From the NCBI GenBank assembly GCA_910578235.1, contig CAJTPP010000023.1:22226-31720 (forward strand): a DNA stretch of 9,495 nt, given 5' to 3'. A program made the position numbers and the translations under genes. The notes beneath the pieces are model-generated. The model had not been told where the DNA came from and ran no database searches. It saw only the letters and a list, made by a program, of their open reading frames with translations. Positions 1 through 6,500 of this stretch are shown piece after piece; positions within the stretch are counted from its first letter, which is position 1; each line of letters starts with the position of its first letter. This DNA comes from an uncultured Clostridia bacterium (GTDB taxonomy: Bacteria > Bacillota > Clostridia > UBA1381).

Positions 1-837
1 TTTAAAGATTATAGTTCAAGACTTGGTGTGATCGGGAGCCCATGGATGGACTATGCGGGCTTGGGGCATTTTATAAGATTTTTAAATACGCCGGATGTAT
101 GGAGATATATATGGAATACAATAGCGCTGAGTCTGTTACATATTATATGGCTTTTTCCGCTGGCGATTATACTGGCCTTGTTTATAAACGAGCTTCGTTC
201 GCTGAAGTTTAAGAAGGTTGTTCAGACGGTATCATATCTGCCGCATTTTGTGTCTGTTGCCGCGGTGGCGGGTATGCTTACTCTTTTTCTTTCTTCACAG
301 GGTACGCCGTCAAGCGCGGGAAGCTATATGAATGAGGGTATTGTAAATCAGATATTGTTAAAGCTTGGACTTATTAAGAACGGTATTTCATTTCTTGATA
401 AGACGGAGTGTTTCAGAACAATTTATATTGCTTCAGATGTGTGGCAGGGAATAGGATGGAGCGCTATCGTTTATATTGCGGCGCTTTCGGGCGTTGATCA
501 GGAGCTATATGAGGCGGCTACGATTGACGGGGCAACGAGAGTGCAGAAGATGTGGTATATATCGGTACAGCTTATTAAACCAACAATAGTTTTGCTGCTT
601 GTTATGCAAATTGGCAAGATAATGTCACTTGGCTCCGATAAGGCCCTGTTGCTTCAGAGAGAGGTAACATATCCGAAATCACAGATTTTGAGTACATATA
701 TTTATAACCTCGGTATCGGTAAAGGTGAATTCGATTATTCAGCCGCGATAGGTCTGTTCAACTCGGGAATTAACGTGCTGCTTGTTATTGTAGCAAACAT
801 GGTTTCCAAGAAGCTGACAGATACGAGCTTGTGGTAA
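1..837 (+). CDS. ABC sugar transporter permease, LplB/YteP type (5' end missing)
   Basis: Membrane-spanning subunit of a CUT1-family importer that would form the translocation channel with the next gene's product. The frame is open from base 1 with no stop. The first codons read FKDYSSRLGVIGSPW, which matches the periplasmic-side sequence after TM1 in LplB-type permeases, so the true start and TM1 lie upstream of the window; 278 residues are visible against about 300-320 for the family. Visible hydrophobic segments include WNTIALSLLHIIWLFPLAI, a segment around SVAAVAGMLTLFL, one around GWSAIVYIAALSGV, and a C-terminal one near LLVIVANMV. The ATPase-contacting EAA loop is clear (EAATIDGA, bases 511-534), although the usual LP at its end is KP here. 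The stop at 835-837 overlaps the ribosome binding site of the next gene, indicating co-transcription and probably translational coupling. The substrate cannot be read from the permease; an oligouronide or pectin fragment is inferred from the lyase downstream. Confidence 0.9.
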   Translation, partial: FKDYSSRLGVIGSPWMDYAGLGHFIRFLNTPDVWRYIWNTIALSLLHIIWLFPLAIILALFINELRSLKFKKVVQTVSYLPHFVSVAAVAGMLTLFLSSQGTPSSAGSYMNEGIVNQILLKLGLIKNGISFLDKTECFRTIYIASDVWQGIGWSAIVYIAALSGVDQELYEAATIDGATRVQKMWYISVQLIKPTIVLLLVMQIGKIMSLGSDKALLLQREVTYPKSQILSTYIYNLGIGKGEFDYSAAIGLFNSGINVLLVIVANMVSKKLTDTSLW

Positions 838-850
838 AGGAGGGGACATA

Positions 851-1747
851 ATGGTACAGGATAAATCAATATCGTCAAAAATTCTTGATGTTATAATTTA
901 TGTGTCGCTCATTTTACTGCTGATTGTGACTCTGTATCCGATTATTTATATATTTTCGGTATCAGTTTCATCAACAACGGCATATGAGAGCGGACGCGTA
1001 TTCTTCCTTCCGGTTGAATTCAATATTGAAGCTTATAAGGTAATAATGAAGGCCGGAACAATTCCGCGTTCTTTTGTCAACTCGGTTATATATACGGTTG
1101 TATATACTGTTGTGTCATTGTTTATGACAACAACAATGGCGTATCCTTTGTCACGTTCAAAAGACAGAGTGGCGTTTAAGGGTTTTTTCTCAAAGCTTGT
1201 AATATTTACAATGTTCTTTAATGCCGGTATTATTCCTAACTATTTGGTAGTAAAGGGACTGGGACTTATGGATAGCATGTGGGCGCTGATACTGCCTACG
1301 GCAATATCCACATATAATCTTGTGGTTATGCGCTCATTTTTTGAAGGTATTCCAATTGATTTGGAGGAAGCCGCGTTTATTGACGGCGCTAATGAGATTA
1401 CAATATTCTGGAAAATAATGCTTCCGCTGTCAAAGGCGGCGCTCGCGACAGTGGGTTTATTCTATGGAGTGTCAATGTGGAATCAGTGGTTTAATGCCAT
1501 GCTTTATTTGCAGTCAGACACAAAATTTCCGCTGCAGCTTATTATACGCCAGATTATAATGCAAAATCAAATGGCGGCAGAATTGGCCGCAATGGGTGAC
1601 ACGTCTATGATAACGGATCAGACGACAAACTCGGTAAGCCTGAAATATGCGACGCTGTTCCTTTCTATTCTTCCGATGCTTGCGGTGTATCCGTTTATAC
1701 AGAAGTACTTTGTAAAAGGTGTAATGGTAGGTTCAGTAAAGGGTTAA
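851..1747 (+). CDS. ABC sugar transporter permease, YtcP/LplC type
   Basis: Second channel subunit of the CUT1 importer, 298 residues, the usual size for the YtcP/LplC family. TM1 lies at about residues 12-37 (LILLLIVTLYPIIYIFSV), followed by the extracytoplasmic segment that begins STTAYESGRVFFLPVEFN, a hallmark of this family. The EAA loop is canonical: LEEAAFIDGA around residues 171-180 (E173, A174, A175, G179), continuing to IMLPLSK. The C-terminus ends in FVKGVMVGSVKG, the typical family ending. The ATG start is set by AAAGGAGGGG at 836-845, five bases upstream and overlapping the upstream stop. The gene ends with tandem stops TAA TAA (1745-1750). It pairs with the preceding permease and the following lipoprotein in the standard permease-permease-binding-protein order. 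Confidence 0.95.
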   Translation: MVQDKSISSKILDVIIYVSLILLLIVTLYPIIYIFSVSVSSTTAYESGRVFFLPVEFNIEAYKVIMKAGTIPRSFVNSVIYTVVYTVVSLFMTTTMAYPLSRSKDRVAFKGFFSKLVIFTMFFNAGIIPNYLVVKGLGLMDSMWALILPTAISTYNLVVMRSFFEGIPIDLEEAAFIDGANEITIFWKIMLPLSKAALATVGLFYGVSMWNQWFNAMLYLQSDTKFPLQLIIRQIIMQNQMAAELAAMGDTSMITDQTTNSVSLKYATLFLSILPMLAVYPFIQKYFVKGVMVGSVKG

Positions 1748-1778
1748 TAAAATAAGTGGATTTATAAGGAGAAATAAA

Positions 1779-3362
1779 ATGAGACTAAACAAAGTTATAG
1801 CTTTATCTTTAACAGCGGCAATGGCAGTGCCTATGCTTTCTGCCTGCGGTAAACCGAAAACATCGACAGTTGATGAAAACGGAAATAAAATTTACTCGTA
1901 TACATTGAATATGTATACGCAGGATGACAATGAATATCCCGCTCAGGAGGACACATTATTTAATAATTATATCCGTGATAAGTTTGGCGTAAGGTTTGAC
2001 TATGACAGAATTCCGAGAACTGACTGGGAAACAAAGACAAATACATATTTTGCGACAGGAGATTCTCCCGATGTGACTATCGGCGGTAAGGAAATGAACT
2101 ATAAAGCATGGGGCAACGAGGGATATCTTGCGCCTATCGACTATACAAAGCTCCCGAACTGGTGTGCGCTTTGGGGTGATAATCTTGATAAAGTAGTATC
2201 GCTTGCGTCAAATTCAGACGGTAATTTGTACTATCTGCCGACTGTAAGACAAGAGAAGGTTCAGATGTGCTGGCTTTACAGGAAGGACATATTTGACGCT
2301 TTAAATATTACATTCCCGAAAACGGCTGATGAATTTGTTGAAGCATGTAAAAAGATCAAGGAGAAGTATCCTGACAATATAGTTGTTTCATCAAACGGTC
2401 AGAAGAAAAGCTCGCTTACGGGATTTTTCCAGATGTTCTGGATACCGGAGCTGATTTTACAGACTCAGTCGTGTATTGATCCGGTAACAAATGAGTTTGT
2501 TCCTTATGCGATGGCTTCAGACAACGCAAGAGAAATGTATAAATTTGTAAACAGTCTGTATAAGGAAGGTTTGATTGACAAAGAAATTCTTTCAATAGAG
2601 AAGGATAACTTCTATACGCGCTGCGCGCAGAATAATGCGTTTGTTACTTATAACTATGTATATAATACAGATACGTTTAACAACAAAACAAATGTAAACG
2701 GAAATACAGGCGCAAACTGGAGCTGGGCAGGCAATATGGTAACAGCTTATCCTGATAAGGGAACAATATATAAAAAGGATCCGCTGTATTCAAATTGGGG
2801 ACCGGCTTTCAGCGCGGAACTGGGGGATGACCCTGAAAGATTTGACGCGCTGCTGAAATACTATGACTGGTGCGCTACGGATGAAGGCCAGTTATTTACA
2901 TCATATGGTGTTGAGGGTGAAAGCTATAATATGGTTGAAGGACAGCCTGAGGTCGCAGACGGATGGTATCACGAGAAAGACAGTCCTGACGGCAAGAAAA
3001 TTAACAGAGAGTACGGAACATTGACTTATACTTTTATTAAGCATCCGAAACTGTTTAAGGAACTAAGAGGTAATCAGATTGATGAGCTTTATGACGCGTA
3101 TATGGCCAATGACAAGTATTATTATTTTGATGAGTTTCCGATGAGATACACGGAGGAAGAGGAAAAAAGATATACAGACCTCGAAACTGCGCTTAACGCG
3201 AAGCGTGACGAGTATATGGCCCGTTTCTTTATGGGTGAAAGCGATCCAGCAAATGACGCTGACTGGGAAGTATATTTGAGCGATTTGAGGAAAGTTGGTC
3301 TTGACGAATTTGTTGAGCTTCAAACAACAGTTTATGAGAGAACAAAAGCTGAGGTTCAATAA
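1779..3362 (+). CDS. Extracellular solute-binding lipoprotein, LplA/YtcQ type
   Basis: Substrate-capturing subunit of the importer, tethered to the outer face of the membrane. The N-terminus has the charged MRLNK start, a hydrophobic stretch, and the lipobox LSAC at residues 20-23, so the mature protein should begin at lipidated C23. The 527 residues fit the LplA family (about 500-550), which is longer than MalE-type binding proteins. A GDSPDV motif at residues 94-99 corresponds to the (S)GDxPD motif of these proteins, and aromatic residues are abundant (Trp-rich segments such as NWSWAGN), as expected of a sugar-binding cleft. The start is supported by AAGGAG at 1766-1771, seven bases from the ATG. 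It is the last gene before a hairpin. The ligand is not determinable by eye; pectin-derived oligosaccharides are inferred from the downstream lyase. Confidence 0.92.
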   Translation: MRLNKVIALSLTAAMAVPMLSACGKPKTSTVDENGNKIYSYTLNMYTQDDNEYPAQEDTLFNNYIRDKFGVRFDYDRIPRTDWETKTNTYFATGDSPDVTIGGKEMNYKAWGNEGYLAPIDYTKLPNWCALWGDNLDKVVSLASNSDGNLYYLPTVRQEKVQMCWLYRKDIFDALNITFPKTADEFVEACKKIKEKYPDNIVVSSNGQKKSSLTGFFQMFWIPELILQTQSCIDPVTNEFVPYAMASDNAREMYKFVNSLYKEGLIDKEILSIEKDNFYTRCAQNNAFVTYNYVYNTDTFNNKTNVNGNTGANWSWAGNMVTAYPDKGTIYKKDPLYSNWGPAFSAELGDDPERFDALLKYYDWCATDEGQLFTSYGVEGESYNMVEGQPEVADGWYHEKDSPDGKKINREYGTLTYTFIKHPKLFKELRGNQIDELYDAYMANDKYYYFDEFPMRYTEEEEKRYTDLETALNAKRDEYMARFFMGESDPANDADWEVYLSDLRKVGLDEFVELQTTVYERTKAEVQ

Positions 3363-3381
3363 TTAAAATTGAAAAAACATA

Positions 3382-3413
3382 CGAGCCGGGGATTACTTTT
3401 AATACTCGGCTCG
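3382..3413 (+). terminator. Strong hairpin ending the transporter operon
   Basis: A 32-nt inverted repeat lies 19 bases after the lipoprotein stop. Nine pairs (3382-3390 with 3405-3413, including one G-U) form a GC-rich stem starting CGAGCCG. After one G-A mismatch, four more A-T pairs close a CTTT tetraloop at 3396-3399. On the + strand the downstream tail GCGTGTTTAATATA is only weakly T-rich, whereas the upstream side has six A residues (3372-3377), which would be a good U-tract for transcripts on the - strand. It may therefore act as a partial terminator or 3' stabilising stem for the transporter mRNA, with some read-through into the lyase gene. Confidence 0.65.
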
Positions 3414-3490
3414 GCGTGTTTAATATAACTAAATCAAAAGTGGCGGATTTAGGAAGTAGTAAGCGCGCAAAAAGGAATTTTCAAACAGGC

Positions 3491-3495
3491 GGAGG
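3491..3495 (+). promoter_or_regulatory. Ribosome binding site of the giant lyase gene
   Basis: GGAGG within GGCGGAGGTT, eight bases upstream of the ATG at 3504. It fixes the start and places the signal peptide correctly at the N-terminus. The 77 bases between the hairpin and this site (3414-3490) show no convincing -35/-10 pair to my eye. Confidence 0.8.
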
Positions 3496-3503
3496 TTATT
3501 TTA

Positions 3504-6500
3504 ATGAATAGAAAAATTCTTCGGGTAATCGCGGCAGCGGCATCGGTGTCAATGCTTATTTCAGCATCGCCCATTACGTTTGCCGAAAAGGAATTTCCTG
3601 CGGATAATACATTTCCGGCGGCTGATATCATGGAGGTTGCTGATACATATTCGGAAGATATCGGGTTATTTGCTGAGGAGGAAGAAAGCTTTTTGTTTAA
3701 GGCTGATGAATTAGAGACTAAAGTTCATGATGCAAATGTGACGGTAGGGAATATTACTCTCTACGCTGCTCCGAAAAGAACTGTTGAGGTTAGGAGCAGT
3801 AATAAGACAATTGCTAACGAGAAATTTGGAAAATATATAAGGCTCAGCGGAATGCCTGATCTTCCGGAGGACGGAAAAACGCCGTCGAGATATTTGGAAT
3901 TTACGACAAAATACGGCGGTGTTATTACCGCATATGCGTCAAGCGCAAACGCAAGTGAAGAGCGAAATCTGATTGTCGGCGGAAACACAATGAAGTGTCC
4001 CGGAACTCCGATTGCGGCTTCGTATGAAGTTGAAAAAGGCACCGTTAGAATATATGCCGAGAATGGTATAAACCTACATGGTATAAAATTTGTGTCAAAC
4101 GTATCCGCGCCTCAGACGGATGAGGAATGGATATCATACATTAATAATAAAATCACAATAAATGATATTACAAACGATACAGTGGATTTTGATGCTCTTA
4201 CTGAAAGTTTTGAGCTTATAGGAGAGTACACCTGCCGGTATGATGACAATAACTATAAGGATGTTACTGTTACAAGCTGGAAATCATCAAATGAATCGGT
4301 TGTAAGGATAGATGGTAGAACAGCAACGGTTATACGACCCCGGTTTGACGAGAAAAAAGCAGGCGCAGTACTGACAGCTGAAATACTTGTGGGTTCATCA
4401 ACTATGACAAAGGAATTTTATGTTACGGTCTCTCCGTTTGAAAATCCCGAGGGTGACGAGGAATTTATGACGTATGCCGAAAAGCAGATAAAAGCACTTG
4501 GTTTTGATGTTTCTACCGATAAGGTTGCTACAGGCGATATATATCTTCCCACAGAGATTACACTTTCTAACGGAGATGTTATTGCAACTGTTGAATGGAC
4601 TTCAAGCGATACTTCATACATAACAAATGACGGAACGGTTGTAAAATATCCGGAAGTGTCGCATGCTCTCACTATGACAGCTGTGATAAAAGCAGGAGCC
4701 TTAACAAAAACATATACATATGGTGTAGTCTTGAGAAAAAGTACTCAGGTAAAGGCGTTTCCCGGTGCGCAGGGCTACGGCACGCAAACACGAGGCGGAG
4801 CGGGAGGTTATATAGTGCATGTAACTTCGCTTGGCGCTTCAGGACCGGGCACTCTTAAAGAGGCTATTGAGGACAAGACCGGCGCGAGAACAATTGTGTT
4901 TGATGTCGGAGGTACTATTGATCTCACATCTTTAGGCCGCGCACTGAGGATGAGCGGAGAGGATGACTCCAATGTGACTATTGCAGGTCAGACTGCTCCG
5001 GGAGAGGGAATACAGCTAAAGGGTTACGGAATTACTCTGTCAAGCGTGCATGATGTTATCATACGTAATATAAGTATTCGAATAGGTAATGTAAGAAAGG
5101 CGGGAGACACCTATCAGTCGGATCCGCTAAGCGCGCAGGGTGCAAACAAAAGAGTTGTTTTGGATCATTTGTCATTATGCTGGGCAGTTGATATGGGTTT
5201 TAGAGTATACGGACAAGAAATTTCCATGTCTAACTGTATGATTTCAAAAGGGTTGTACTGGAATACGCCTCATGAAAAGGGTAAGCACAACTATGCGGGC
5301 ATATTCGGACCTAAATACGGCAGCTTTTACGGCAACTATATTGCAGACTGCGGACAGAGAGCACCGCGCATCTGTGACAATGAATATATTGATGTGAGAA
5401 ATAATGTAGTGTCCAACTCAAAATACACTTTTGATATTTGTAACTATGAGTGGATGGGGGCAAATACAAAATATAACGTGGTAAATAATGTGGTTCTTCG
5501 CGGAAACGGTGCACCCGGCGGTTCAAACAGTAATGTTACTAAGAATGGTTCGTATAAGTATTTTCAGGGAAGAACATATTCAGGCGGTGTGTTTTCCTAT
5601 TCTGTAAATAACTATGATAACACAGTAGGTGCGCGTCCTGTTAAGACTAACGAAAAAAATGTTGAAGGAGCTTTGTGGACAGGTAATTTCTCAGCAGATA
5701 AGAATAATTCGGCACAGGTTTCAAAAGAGCTTGGCGCGTTTAATGCGGGCGGTTATTCTAATATAGTAAGTACGTGGCAGGATATGATTTTGCCTGATAA
5801 TATAAGTCTTAGTGAGTATGATGCGTCAGCTGTTTCAAAGAAAGGCAATACTCTTGTAAATTATCCGTTTGCCGTTCCGGACATGAAAACATATTCGGCA
5901 AATGAAGCCGCAAAATATGTATTGTCAAATGCGGGCGCAATGATAGGCAGAGGAGAAAATGACATTTCACCGAGAAAGGGAATATTGGATAATAGATATC
6001 TTGCGGAAGGAAAAACGAGATTACAGATATTGTCGGATTACAGTAAAGCGTCAGGATCATACGGTATAAAAATAGACAACGGCTATATGGAAGAAACAGC
6101 TTACGGATTACCCGTTCATACACATACTGTATATAAGGATGACAGAGGCGCTGTTGTTTATGACGTAGACGGAATTGAGGTGCCAAATCCGGAGAATTAT
6201 ACGATAGAGGAGCAGTATAAGTTTGTTTCGTGTGATAATCATCTTGATACGCTGTATGCGTTGGATAGAAGTGGTAACAAATATCGTCTTGTTATGAGAG
6301 AGTATACTGAAAATGACGGTGTTTATGATGCGTTTGAGTTGTATGATATATCAAATAAGCGTATTGCAAAGCCCGAGGAGTATGAGACAAAAGATACAAG
6401 CAAAGACGGATATATAGAATATATTGGGATTGAGATGAAGTGCGCTGATTGGGGCGACGGAGCAGGTAACTATGATCATGCAAATTCCGGCGGAAACGAC

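Noticed and set aside
28..45. GTG at 28 or ATG at 46 as the start of the first permease
   Set aside because: The frame is open back to base 1, the upstream codons (FKDYSSRLG) match conserved permease sequence, no ribosome binding site precedes these codons, and TM1 would be missing.
3414..3490. Dedicated promoter for the lyase gene
   Set aside because: TATAAC at 3424-3429 resembles a -10 box, but the matching -35 position falls in the hairpin and lacks a TTGACA-like sequence. I cannot support it.
5809..6186. Antisense open frame of 125 codons inside the lyase gene
   Set aside because: It lies wholly opposite a well-supported coding region, its translation is low-complexity and rich in His, Tyr, Leu and Cys, and it shows no recognisable domain. 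The antisense frames at 3063-3359, 6292-6594 and 8064-8432 are rejected for the same reason.
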